NCBI GenBank assembly: GCA_022844015.1
Contig: JALHMO010000038.1
Location: 1-45,724, forward strand
Length of the DNA stretch: 45,724 bases
Direction: 5' to 3'
DNA from: Reyranella sp.
Lineage (GTDB): Bacteria > Pseudomonadota > Alphaproteobacteria > Reyranellales > Reyranellaceae
The notes under the pieces are model-generated. The model did no database searches. It saw only the letters and a program-made list of their open reading frames with translations, and was not told the origin of the DNA. Positions within the stretch are counted from its first letter, which is position 1. Each line of letters starts with the position of its first letter. Positions 34,069 to 42,590 of this stretch are shown here, one piece after another. The position numbers and the translations under genes are program-made.

Positions 34069-35169
34069 ATGCGATTCCGCGCCGCCGTCCTGCACGAGGT
34101 CAATGCGCCCCTGCAGGTGCAGGACGTCGAGATGGCGGCGCTGCGGCCGGGCGACGTGTTGGTGCGCGTGCGGGCCTCGGGGCTCTGCCACACCGATCTC
34201 GAGGTGATCCAGGGCTCGCTCGCCTACCCGCTGCCGATCGTGCTCGGGCACGAAGGCGCCGGCGTCGTCGAGGCCGTCGGCAGCGATGTGCTCTCGGTCA
34301 AGCCCGGCGATCACGTGATCTGCTCGTGGAACCCGAGCTGCGGCCGCTGCTTCTACTGCGACCGCGACCAGCCGATCCTCTGCGAGCCCTTCACCCGCCA
34401 CCAGCCGCAGGGCCACCTGCTCGACGGCGCGTCACGCCTCAGCGTCGACGGGCGCAAGCTGCACCACTTCTCGGTCGTGTCCTCGCATGCCGAGTACTGC
34501 GTCGTTCCCGAGGCGGGCGCGATCGCCGTGCCGAAGGAGATACCGTTCGACCGCGCCTGCCTGATCGGCTGCGGCGTCATGACCGGCGTCGGCGGGGCGG
34601 CCCGCGTGGCTCGCGTCGACGGCGGCAGCACGGTGGCGGTGATCGGCTGCGGCGCGGTCGGCCTGAACGCCGTGCAAGGCGCCATGCTGCAGCGCGCCGA
34701 CACCATCATCGCCCTCGACCGTGATCCGGCGCGGCTGGCGATGGCCCGGCTGTTCGGCGCGACCCATGCCGTCGATGCCGGCGCCAATGACGTCGTCGAG
34801 CAGATCAAGGCCCTGACCGACGGGCGCGGCGTCGACCACGTGATCGAGTGCGCCGGTCACGAGCAGGCCTTCCGCCTGTCGCCCGAGATCCTGCGGCCCG
34901 GCGGCCAGCTGGTCTGGCTCGGCAAGATCAACGTCCAGCGCGACGTCGCCTTCCGCTGGGGCGCGCTGATGGGCGAGAAGCGGATCGTGCGCTCGAGCTA
35001 CGGCGGTGCCCGCCCGCGCCGCGATTTTCCCTGGCTGGCGCGCCTTTATCTCGCCGGCAAGCTCAAGCTCGACGAGCTGATCACGCGACGGATCCGCCTG
35101 GACGAGATCAACGAGGGCTTCGCCACCATGACCCGCGGCGAGGCCGTGCGCACCGTCATTGTCTTCTGA
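34069..35169 (+). CDS. Zinc-dependent alcohol dehydrogenase, cluster copy
   Basis: Predicted 366-residue dehydrogenase with Cys40, His61-Glu62 and a later GCGVMTG cysteine for catalytic zinc, structural Cys91, Cys94, Cys97 and Cys105, and a GCGAVG cofactor loop. It follows the second PhyH gene by 12 bases and closes the + strand cluster, so it may oxidise an alcohol or release an aldehyde-linked fragment (for instance formaldehyde after demethylation) from PhyH products; that is inference. Two hairpin terminators follow. Confidence 0.9.
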   Translation: MRFRAAVLHEVNAPLQVQDVEMAALRPGDVLVRVRASGLCHTDLEVIQGSLAYPLPIVLGHEGAGVVEAVGSDVLSVKPGDHVICSWNPSCGRCFYCDRDQPILCEPFTRHQPQGHLLDGASRLSVDGRKLHHFSVVSSHAEYCVVPEAGAIAVPKEIPFDRACLIGCGVMTGVGGAARVARVDGGSTVAVIGCGAVGLNAVQGAMLQRADTIIALDRDPARLAMARLFGATHAVDAGANDVVEQIKALTDGRGVDHVIECAGHEQAFRLSPEILRPGGQLVWLGKINVQRDVAFRWGALMGEKRIVRSSYGGARPRRDFPWLARLYLAGKLKLDELITRRIRLDEINEGFATMTRGEAVRTVIVF

Positions 35170-35194
35170 GGCATGCTCTTCTCATTCTCCTAGT

Positions 35195-35224
35195 AAGAAA
35201 CTGGCGGCTTGCCGCCAGTTTCTT
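35195..35224 (+). terminator. Terminator hairpin after the PhyH/ADH cluster
   Basis: Perfect 14-bp stem AAGAAACTGGCGGC / GCCGCCAGTTTCTT with a TT centre. The T-rich right arm (TTTCTT) serves as the tract on the + strand. It lies 25 bases after the dehydrogenase stop. Confidence 0.75.
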
Positions 35225-35265
35225 GACACGGCGGGTCGGCCCTCGGGCCGGTGGGGAACTCCTAT

Positions 35266-35296
35266 GAAGACCGGGGCGGGTACCGCCCCGATCTTC
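35266..35296. terminator. Second hairpin, possibly bidirectional terminator
   Basis: Stem GAAGA-C-CGGGGCGG / CCGCCCCG-A-TCTTC with a GTA loop and one mismatch. Second of two strong hairpins in the 327-base gap between the cluster and ilvC; a family B repeat fills the rest. Confidence 0.5.
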
Positions 35297-35330
35297 TCAG
35301 CATCGTGGTGCGCGCCGGCGTGCTGGGGGT

Positions 35331-35481
35331 CTCCCCACGCTTTGCGTGGGGAGGTGTCCGCGCCTGCCCTGAGCGAAGCCGAAGGGTCATACGCGACGGA
35401 GGGGTCATAGGCCCCAGTCCCGCTGCTCATGACCCCTCCGTCGGCGAAGACGCCGACACCTCCCCAGCGAAGCTGGGGAGG
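35331..35481. repeat. Five-hairpin repeat, family B copy 5 with nested insert
   Basis: Hairpin 1 CTCCCCACGC/GCGTGGGGAG, hairpin 4 GTCGGCG/CGCCGAC, hairpin 5 CTCCCCAGC/GCTGGGGAG; the central loop is inverted, as in the 24194 copy. The loop of hairpin 2 (GTCCGCG/CGCGAC) holds an extra stretch of about 29 bases containing CCCTGAGCGAAGCCGAAGGG, itself a short repeat of a type widespread in bacterial genomes. It ends 15 bases from the ilvC stop and could terminate ilvC transcripts. Confidence 0.85.
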
Positions 35482-35496
35482 CGAATGAGACGATCC

Positions 35497-36564
<1,068 letters not shown>

Positions 36565-36632
36565 TTACTAGACAACCCGGCCCCCAAAGGCCAGCCCCCA
36601 AAGACTCAGCCCCAACTCCGGAGCTCCCGCCC

Positions 36633-37160
36633 GTGCCCACCTTCCGTTCCGCGCTCGCCGCCGCGATCTCTGCTCTCGCCCTGGCGGCCTGCACGCCGCC
36701 CGACGAAGCGGCGCCGACCGGCCCGGCGGTGCCGAGGCCCGAGCTTCAGGCCTCGATCGACAACTCGACTTCGGATGCGGCGATGCGCGGCATGAGCAAC
36801 AAGACCTGGCTGTGGACTCGAGGCGGCGGCCCGGCGCAGATCCACTACTCGACGGCGGACGGCCGGGACTATGCTTGGCTGGTCGGCCAGCGGCGGATCG
36901 CCCAGGGTCAATGGCAGGTCAACACGGTGGCCGACGCCAGCGGCCAGATGCTCACCCAGATCTGCCTGCGCTACCCGGGCTATGCCCTGCCGGGGCTGAG
37001 CGCCGGCTGGACGTGCCGCCCGGCCGGCACGATGTTCTACGACATGACCGAGCGCGAGGCTGGCGACCCGCTGCGCATCAACGGCCGCAGCGAGGCCCTG
37101 TTCGTCCTCGACCGGCCACCCGCCTCGCTGGCAGAGGTGCAGGCGAGGGTACGGGGGTAG
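36633..37160 (+). CDS. Small lipoprotein of unknown function
   Basis: A 175-residue product starting at GTG 36633, with a lipoprotein signal peptide and lipobox LAAC (Cys20). A Pro-rich linker follows, then a compact domain with WLWTRGGGPAQIHYSTADGRDYAWLVGQRRIAQGQW and two further cysteines (ICLRYPGY, WTCRPAG) that could form a disulphide. No family recognised. It is divergent from ilvC. Upstream (36575-36615) the sequence GCCCCCAAAG is repeated with variations. Confidence 0.7.
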   Translation: MPTFRSALAAAISALALAACTPPDEAAPTGPAVPRPELQASIDNSTSDAAMRGMSNKTWLWTRGGGPAQIHYSTADGRDYAWLVGQRRIAQGQWQVNTVADASGQMLTQICLRYPGYALPGLSAGWTCRPAGTMFYDMTEREAGDPLRINGRSEALFVLDRPPASLAEVQARVRG

Positions 37161-37163
37161 CTT

Positions 37164-37280
37164 CCCTCCCCAGCTTCGCTGTTGAGTTCAAGCATCATGT
37201 AGTCCTCCCTGCGCGAAGCGCGGGGAGGACAACAACATGATGTGCAAACTCAACAGCCAGCTTTGCTCGGGAGGAGGAGA
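37164..37280. repeat. Disrupted family B hairpin split by a 76-bp palindrome
   Basis: The ends (CTCCCCAGCTTCGC ... GCTTTGCTCGGGAGG) resemble one family B outer hairpin, but a 76-base imperfect palindrome, 37181-37256, starting TGTTGAGTT and ending AACTCAACA, sits in the loop. Its arms also carry CATCATGT/ACATGATG and a CCTCCC/GGGAGG centre. Confidence 0.65.
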
Positions 37281-37286
37281 AAGAAG

Positions 37287-37913
37287 CTACGGCTCCCCCA
37301 CCGCCAGTCGAAGTCCGAGGAGGCCCAGGACGCCACCCATGGCGCGGTCGAGCCATCGCTTGGCGCGCAGATAGTAAGTGCGCGCCGGCCCGCCGGAGAA
37401 CAGGAGCGCCAGCAGGGCAAACCAGGCGAACTCGTTCAACGCCACGACGATCAGCACCGCAACATCCATCCAGGCCGGCGTGCTCTGGGGCAGCAGCGAC
37501 AGGAAAATGCTGCCGAAGAACACCATGATCTTGGGATTGCTGAGCTGCAGCACCAGCGCACGAAGAAAGCCCTGCCAACCGGTCAGTCGAGCCGCGCCGC
37601 CGGTCTTGATCTCCGGCAGGGGATCGCCGGCATGCCGCCACAGCATCACGGCGAGATAGAGCAGGTAGAGCACGCCGGCGATGCGGAAGGCCACGTAGAG
37701 CCAATCGAAGCGCGCGAAAAGCGCCTGCAGGCCAAACAGCGCAGCGCTTGCCCATAGGACCGCGCCGACCGACATGGCCGACGCCGTGAGCAGCCCCCCG
37801 CGCCGCCCCGCGACGGCGGCGGTCTGGATCACCAGCACCGTTGACGGGCCGGGGCTCGCCACCGCCAGCAGATGAACGACGGCCAGTCCCAGCAGGACAA
37901 CGACGTGCTCCAT
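37287..37913 (-). CDS. LysE/RhtB family amino-acid exporter
   Basis: Predicted 208-residue membrane exporter with about six hydrophobic spans and the family landmarks ASPGPSTVLVIQ (20-31), a YLLYLAVMLWR segment and LVLQLSNPKIMVFFGSIF. It lies between ilvH and ilvC on the same strand, which makes export of branched-chain amino acids a reasonable guess, but homologues export many solutes. Confidence 0.87.
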   Translation of the reverse strand: MEHVVVLLGLAVVHLLAVASPGPSTVLVIQTAAVAGRRGGLLTASAMSVGAVLWASAALFGLQALFARFDWLYVAFRIAGVLYLLYLAVMLWRHAGDPLPEIKTGGAARLTGWQGFLRALVLQLSNPKIMVFFGSIFLSLLPQSTPAWMDVAVLIVVALNEFAWFALLALLFSGGPARTYYLRAKRWLDRAMGGVLGLLGLRLAVGEP

Positions 37914-37969
37914 GTCCGGTCCCTCCTCCTCCAGAGCGAGAACTTCTCAGGTTGAAGCACCAATGAGCG

Positions 37970-38100
37970 CCTCACCCTGAGGAGCTCCGTGGAGCGTGGC
38001 GTCTCGAAGGGGCGGCAACAGGATTGCCGCGGCCCCTCAAAGAGCGAAGGTTATTTCGCCCGATTCGAGACGCAACCTGCGGTCGCTCCTCAGGGTGAGG
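37970..38100. repeat. Family C palindrome pair, copy 3
   Basis: CCTCACCCTGAGGAGC...TCTCGAAGGGGC (37970-38010) and an inverted partner ATTCGAGACG...CAGGGTGAGG (38063-38100), with a GGATTGCCGCGGCCCC centre. The right flank on the reverse strand shares GATCTTGCTTG-TCGAAGC with the left flank of the 3250 copy. It occupies most of the gap 37914-38139. Confidence 0.8.
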
Positions 38101-38139
38101 CATCCATTGGCGCTTCGATCAAGCAAGATCACGCTTGCG

Positions 38140-38643
38140 CTAGAGCGCGTCGCCACCGCGCGACATGGCGACGATGCCGGTGCGCCCGACATCGACCAAG
38201 CCGAGGTTCCCCATCAGGCCGATGAAGGTCTGCACCTTCTCGGTGTTGCCGGTCACCTCGAAGACGAACGAATCTGTCTTGGCGTCGATCACCTTGGCGC
38301 GAAACACGTCGGCGAGCCGCAGCGCCTCGACTCGCTTGTCGCCGGTGCTGCGCACCTTGACCAGCGCCAGCTCGCGCTCGATGTGCGGGCCCTCGACGGT
38401 GAGGTCACGCACCTTGTGGACCGGCACCAGGCGATCGAGCTGGGCCTTGATCTGCTCGATGATCATGGGCGTGCCGGTGGTCACGATGGTGATGCGCGAC
38501 AGGTTCTCGCGCGCATCGGTCTCGGCAACCGTCAGGCTCTCGATATTGTAGCCGCGGCCCGCGAACAGGCCGACCACGCGCGCCAGGATGCCGGGCTCGT
38601 TGTCGACCAGGACGGAAATGGTATGGCTCGAGGCCGTCTGCAT
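38140..38643 (-). CDS. ilvH: Acetolactate synthase small (regulatory) subunit
   Basis: Predicted 167-residue regulatory subunit giving valine feedback. The ACT domain opens HTISVLVDNEPGILARVVGLFAGRGYNIESLTV; the C-terminal part has FVFEVTGNTEKVQTFIGLM. ATG 38643 is five bases after the ilvI stop, so the two subunits are made together. Confidence 0.95.
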   Translation of the reverse strand: MQTASSHTISVLVDNEPGILARVVGLFAGRGYNIESLTVAETDARENLSRITIVTTGTPMIIEQIKAQLDRLVPVHKVRDLTVEGPHIERELALVKVRSTGDKRVEALRLADVFRAKVIDAKTDSFVFEVTGNTEKVQTFIGLMGNLGLVDVGRTGIVAMSRGGDAL

Positions 38644-38648
38644 CGAGC

Positions 38649-40418
38649 TCACACCAGCACCATGCCTTCTTCCGACACCGGCTTCTGCGCCTTGTCGTCG
38701 GGACCGAGCAGCATGTCGTAGTGCGCCGCGCCGGATGGGATCATCGGGAAGCAGTTCTCCGCCTTGTCGACCAGGACGTCGACGATGACGGGCTGCTTGA
38801 TCTCGATCATCTGGCGGATCGTCTCGTCGAGCCTGGCCGGCTCGTGGCAGCGCAGGCCGACGGCGCCGAACGCCTCGGCGAGCTTCACGAAGTCGGGCAG
38901 CGATTCCATGTAGCTCTCGGAATAGCGGCCGCCGTGCAGCAACTCCTGCCACTGGCGCACCATCCCCATGTACTGGTTGTTCAGGATGAAGATCTTCACC
39001 GGCAGGCGATACTGCGCCACCGTCGAGAGCTCCTGGATGTTCATCATGATCGAGGCTTCGCCGGCGACGTCGATCACCAGCGCCTCGGGATGCGCGATCT
39101 GCACGCCCATGGCGGACGGGAAGCCGTAGCCCATGGTGCCGAGGCCGCCCGACGTCATCCAGCGGTTGGGCTTCTCGAACTTGAGGAACTGTGCCGCCCA
39201 CATCTGGTGCTGGCCGACCTCGGTGGTGATGTAGTGGTCGAGGTCCTTGATGTGGTGGTAGAGCCGCTCGAGCGCGTATTGCGGCTTGATCGTCTCGTTG
39301 TCCTGCTTGTAGGCGAGGCAGTTGCGCGCCCGCCAGCCGTCGATCTCGGCCCACCACGCCTTGATTGCCTTTTGGTCGATCTTCGGCTGCTTGGCCTTCC
39401 AGGCGCGGATCAACTCTTCCAGCACGAGGCCGGCGTCACCGACGATCGGCAGGTCGACATGCACGTTCTTGTTGATCGAGCTCGGGTCGATGTCGACGTG
39501 GATCTTCTTGGAGCGTGGCGAGAACTCGGCGAGCTTGCCGGTGATGCGGTCGTCGAAGCGCGCGCCGATGTTGATCAGCACGTCGCAATTGTACATCGCG
39601 AGGTTGGCTTCGTAGGTGCCGTGCATGCCCAGCATGCCGACGAACTGCTTGTCCGATGCCGGGAACGAGCCCAGCCCCATCAGCGTGTTGGTGATCGGAA
39701 AGCCCGTCAGGTGGACGAACTGGGCGAGCAGCTTGGAGGCCTTGGGGCCGGAATTGACCACGCCGCCGCCGGTGTAGAAGACCGGCCGCTTGGCGGCGGC
39801 GATCATGGCGATCGCCTGCTCGATGCGGTCGGCGTCGGGCTTGACCTGCGGGCGGTAGCTCTTGTGCTGGACCGGCATCTTGGGCGCAACGTAGTCGTGC
39901 TTGTTCATCAGCACGTCCTTGGGCAGGTCGATCACCACCGGGCCGGGTCGGCCCGAGCGGGCCACGTAGAAGGCCTCGTGCACGGTGCGGGCAAGATTGC
40001 CCACCGCCTTCACCAGGTAATTGTGCTTGGTGCAGGGCCGGGTGATGCCGGTCGTGTCCGCCTCCTGGAAGGCATCGTTGCCGATCAGGTGGGTCGGCAC
40101 CTGGCCGGTCAGGCAGACGATCGGCACCGAATCCATCAGCGCGTCGGTGAGGCCGGTCACCGCGTTGGTGGCGCCGGGGCCGGAGGTGACCAGCACCACG
40201 CCGACCTTGCCGGTCGACCGGGCATAGCCTTCGGCGGCATGCACCGCGGCCTGCTCGTGGCGCACCAGGATGTGGCGCAGCCGATTCTGCTTGAAAAGCG
40301 AATCATAGATCGGAAGGACCGCGCCGCCAGGATAGCCGAAGACGACCTCGACTTCCTCGTCGATCAGGGCTTTCACCAACAGATCGGCGCCGGTCGTGGC
40401 GGACTCCTCGGACTTCAT
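38649..40418 (-). CDS. ilvI: Acetolactate synthase large (catalytic) subunit
   Basis: Predicted 589-residue thiamine-diphosphate enzyme that condenses pyruvate to acetolactate. Catalytic Glu55 in VRHEQAA; FGYPGGAVLPIYD near 27-39; FAD/loop region RFDDRITGK. The metal/ThDP motif reads AGEAS (452-456) ... NN (480-481), with Glu454 where most members have Asp. Start 40418 has AGAGGAGG upstream; the 40505 reading would run through the leader hairpin. Confidence 0.96.
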   Translation of the reverse strand: MKSEESATTGADLLVKALIDEEVEVVFGYPGGAVLPIYDSLFKQNRLRHILVRHEQAAVHAAEGYARSTGKVGVVLVTSGPGATNAVTGLTDALMDSVPIVCLTGQVPTHLIGNDAFQEADTTGITRPCTKHNYLVKAVGNLARTVHEAFYVARSGRPGPVVIDLPKDVLMNKHDYVAPKMPVQHKSYRPQVKPDADRIEQAIAMIAAAKRPVFYTGGGVVNSGPKASKLLAQFVHLTGFPITNTLMGLGSFPASDKQFVGMLGMHGTYEANLAMYNCDVLINIGARFDDRITGKLAEFSPRSKKIHVDIDPSSINKNVHVDLPIVGDAGLVLEELIRAWKAKQPKIDQKAIKAWWAEIDGWRARNCLAYKQDNETIKPQYALERLYHHIKDLDHYITTEVGQHQMWAAQFLKFEKPNRWMTSGGLGTMGYGFPSAMGVQIAHPEALVIDVAGEASIMMNIQELSTVAQYRLPVKIFILNNQYMGMVRQWQELLHGGRYSESYMESLPDFVKLAEAFGAVGLRCHEPARLDETIRQMIEIKQPVIVDVLVDKAENCFPMIPSGAAHYDMLLGPDDKAQKPVSEEGMVLV

Positions 40419-40445
40419 GACACGAACCTCCTCTATGACAAATGT

Positions 40446-40469
40446 GCCGCAAACACGGGTGTTTGCGGC
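40446..40469. promoter_or_regulatory. Perfect palindrome in the ilvI leader
   Basis: GCCGCAAACAC-GG-GTGTTTGCGGC, an 11-bp perfect inverted repeat with a two-base centre, located between the candidate promoter and the ilvI ribosome-binding site. It begins at about the expected transcription start, so it could be an operator or a 5' RNA hairpin. No leader peptide with runs of Leu, Ile or Val codons was found. Confidence 0.6.
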
Positions 40470-40476
40470 GGGGCGG

Positions 40477-40505
40477 AACCTATAGGCGGGACTTCGCAGG
40501 GTCAA
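40477..40505 (-). promoter_or_regulatory. Candidate promoter of ilvI-ilvH
   Basis: Minus-strand TTGACC (40500-40505) with TAGGTT at a 17-base spacing (40477-40482), or TATAGG at 15 bases. It starts 26 bases after the miaA stop, so ilvI is not simply co-transcribed with miaA. Confidence 0.45.
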
Positions 40506-40531
40506 CCGAAATCAGCACGAAACGTAAAGTT

Positions 40532-41458
40532 TCAGGCCTCTGAATTGGTCAAAAATTTCTCAGTCGCGTCGACATCTGGGCCACGCGATGCCTCCAATAC
40601 CAGATTTGGTGCCATCTGATGGCGAATCCACGTCATCTGGCGCTTGGCATACTGGCGGGTGTGGTCAATGGCGATGCGCCGCGCGTCGCCGAGCGCCAGC
40701 TCTCCGCGAAAGTGGCGAAACAGCTCCGGCGCGCCGTGCGCCTTCAGGCCGGGCCATCGCGGGTCAGGTGAGCTGTCGAAGACCGACCGCGCCTCCGCCA
40801 GCACCCCGCTCTCGAGCATCGCATCGAAGCGCATGGCGATGCGCTGCCTGAGCCATGCCCGCTCGGGCGCGAGCACGATCGTGACAAAGCGCCAAGGCGC
40901 AGGCTCGGCCTGCCGCGCCTGCCAGGCGCTGATCGGCTGTCCGGTCGCCAGCCAGACTTCCCAGGCACGGACGTGACGCTGGCGGTCGCCGGGCTTCAGA
41001 CGGCCCACCACGACGGGATCATGCTCGTCCAGCCGGGCGCGAAAGGCATCGGCACCCATGGCTTGCCATTCGGCATTGGCCTGGTCGCGCAGCTCGGCGG
41101 GAGCCTCGGGGATGGCGGCAATGCCCTGCATCAGGGTGCGCAGGTAGAGGCCCGAGCCACCGCACAGGATCGGTACGCGCCGCCCGGCGAGGCAACGCTC
41201 GATCTCGGCGCCGGCGAGGCCGCGCCAGCGCGCCGCCGACAAGGCCTCGCTCAGGGGCAGCACGCCGTAAAGCGCGTGCGGAACGTGCGCCCGCTCCGCC
41301 GCCGATGGTTGCGCGGTCAGGATGGGAAAGGCGTCATAGGTCTGCATGGCGTCGGCATTGATCACCGTTCCCCGGCGCCGTTCGGCCAAGGCGAGCGCCA
41401 GCGCCGACTTGCCGCTGGCCGTGGGGCCGGTGATGACGATGACGCGCTGTTCCGCCAT
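40532..41458 (-). CDS. miaA: tRNA dimethylallyltransferase
   Basis: Predicted 308-residue enzyme adding an isopentenyl group to adenosine 37 of tRNAs reading codons that start with U. P-loop GPTASGKS at 11-18, then NADAMQTYDAFPILTAQPS, YLRTLMQGIA, and late HTRQYAKRQMTWIRHQ. ATG 41458 is used; a TTG at 41467 lies too near the only AAGAAG site. It ends beside the ilvI promoter. Confidence 0.95.
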   Translation of the reverse strand: MAEQRVIVITGPTASGKSALALALAERRRGTVINADAMQTYDAFPILTAQPSAAERAHVPHALYGVLPLSEALSAARWRGLAGAEIERCLAGRRVPILCGGSGLYLRTLMQGIAAIPEAPAELRDQANAEWQAMGADAFRARLDEHDPVVVGRLKPGDRQRHVRAWEVWLATGQPISAWQARQAEPAPWRFVTIVLAPERAWLRQRIAMRFDAMLESGVLAEARSVFDSSPDPRWPGLKAHGAPELFRHFRGELALGDARRIAIDHTRQYAKRQMTWIRHQMAPNLVLEASRGPDVDATEKFLTNSEA

Positions 41459-41500
41459 GGCGGGCAAACTTCTTGCAAATCGAGGATGCTACCGCCAGTG

Positions 41501-41611
41501 CGATTGCGGATTGGAGCACGTCCTCATGGCCGGGGGCGCGCCACTCCGTGGCGCTCATGCTCTTCCTCCGATCCGCAATCGGTATGTCCGCTATCCCCAT
41601 GAGCGCCACGG
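41501..41611. repeat. Interleaved inverted repeats between miaA and serB
   Basis: Arm 1 CGATTGCGGAT (41501-41511) pairs with ATCCGCAATCG (41571-41581); arm 2 CCGTGGCGCTCAT (41546-41558) pairs with ATGAGCGCCACGG (41599-41611). The order 1-2-1'-2' cannot form both stems as nested hairpins. It fills most of the 238-base divergent gap 41459-41696, which shows no other gene. Confidence 0.7.
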
Positions 41612-41696
41612 CAGGGACGCGCTTCCGGCGAACGACGCCCGCTTCCGGTGACGTTCGGCTGTTCCAGCCGACCGGAATGTGCGCTAGAGGCGGAGC

Positions 41697-42590
41697 GTGA
41701 AAAATGTCCTCGTCCTGATCTCGAGCCCGGCGCATCCGGCGCTCAACGATGGCGCTATCAGCGCCGCGGCGGACGTTCTGCGCGCCCGCGGCGCCACCGT
41801 CGGCATGCCCGACTGGCTGGCGCCGGAGATCGCCTGCGACCTGCCGTTCGACGGTCCGCTCGAAGGTCTCGGCGACAGCGTCGCCATGACGGCAATCGAT
41901 GCCGTCGTCGTCCCGGCCGCCGGCCGCCGCAAGAAGCTGCTCGTCGCCGACATGGAATCGACCCTGATCGAGAACGAGATGCTGGACGAGCTTGCCGACT
42001 TTCTCGGTCTGCGCGAGCGCATCGCCGCCATCACGGCACGGGCGATGAATGGGGAGATCGACTTCGCCGGCGCGCTCGCCGAGCGTGTCGGCCTGCTGAA
42101 GGGACTGCCGGTCGCGCGCCTCGACGAAGCTGCCAGACGCATCCGCTACACCCCGGGCGGGGCCACGCTGGTGGCGACCATGAAAAAGCACGGCGCATAC
42201 TGTGCTTTGGTGTCGGGTGGCTTCACGCACTTCACGGCCCTTGTGAAGCAGGCGCTGGGCTTCGATCTCGACTCGGCCAACGTGCTCGAGCACGACGGCC
42301 GCGTGCTCGCCGGCACCGCCGCGCCTCCCATCCTCGGCAAGGAGGCCAAGCTTGCCGCCCTGCAGCGCCTCGCCGCCGAGCACGGCCTCTCCAGCGCAGA
42401 GGTGGCGAGCGTCGGCGACGGCGCCAACGATCTTCCGATGCTGAAGCAGGCGGGCCTGGGCGTCGCCTTCCACGCGAAGCCGGCCGTGGCCGCTCAAATG
42501 GCGGTCTGCATCGACCATGGCGACCTCACCGCCCTGCTCTATCTCCAAGGCTATCGCCAGAGCGACTTCGTCGAAAGGAAAGATCCATGA
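41697..42590 (+). CDS. serB: Phosphoserine phosphatase
   Basis: Predicted 297-residue HAD-superfamily enzyme of serine synthesis. The nucleophile Asp85 starts motif I, which reads DMEST (85-89) rather than the usual DxDST, so the second residue of the aspartate pair is Glu87. Motif II (LVSGGFTHF) and motif III/IV (SVGDGANDLPML) are intact. An N-terminal ~75-residue domain precedes the HAD core. Start GTG 41697 after GAGGCGGAG. Its stop overlaps the next ATG. Confidence 0.9.
   Translation: MKNVLVLISSPAHPALNDGAISAAADVLRARGATVGMPDWLAPEIACDLPFDGPLEGLGDSVAMTAIDAVVVPAAGRRKKLLVADMESTLIENEMLDELADFLGLRERIAAITARAMNGEIDFAGALAERVGLLKGLPVARLDEAARRIRYTPGGATLVATMKKHGAYCALVSGGFTHFTALVKQALGFDLDSANVLEHDGRVLAGTAAPPILGKEAKLAALQRLAAEHGLSSAEVASVGDGANDLPMLKQAGLGVAFHAKPAVAAQMAVCIDHGDLTALLYLQGYRQSDFVERKDP

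Noticed and set aside
32188..34416. 742-residue antisense open frame opposite the PhyH genes
   Set aside because: The internal duplication simply mirrors the two PhyH genes on the other strand; no domain of its own.
37181..37256. Insertion sequence
   Set aside because: 76 bases with inverted halves but no transposase and no clear target duplication; kept as a repeat finding.
40419..40505. Longer ilvI start at 40505
   Set aside because: It would translate the promoter and leader palindrome; AGGAGG points to 40418.
38721..40619. 632-residue frame opposite acetolactate synthase
   Set aside because: His/Asp/Val-rich shadow; the minus-strand ilvI is unambiguous.
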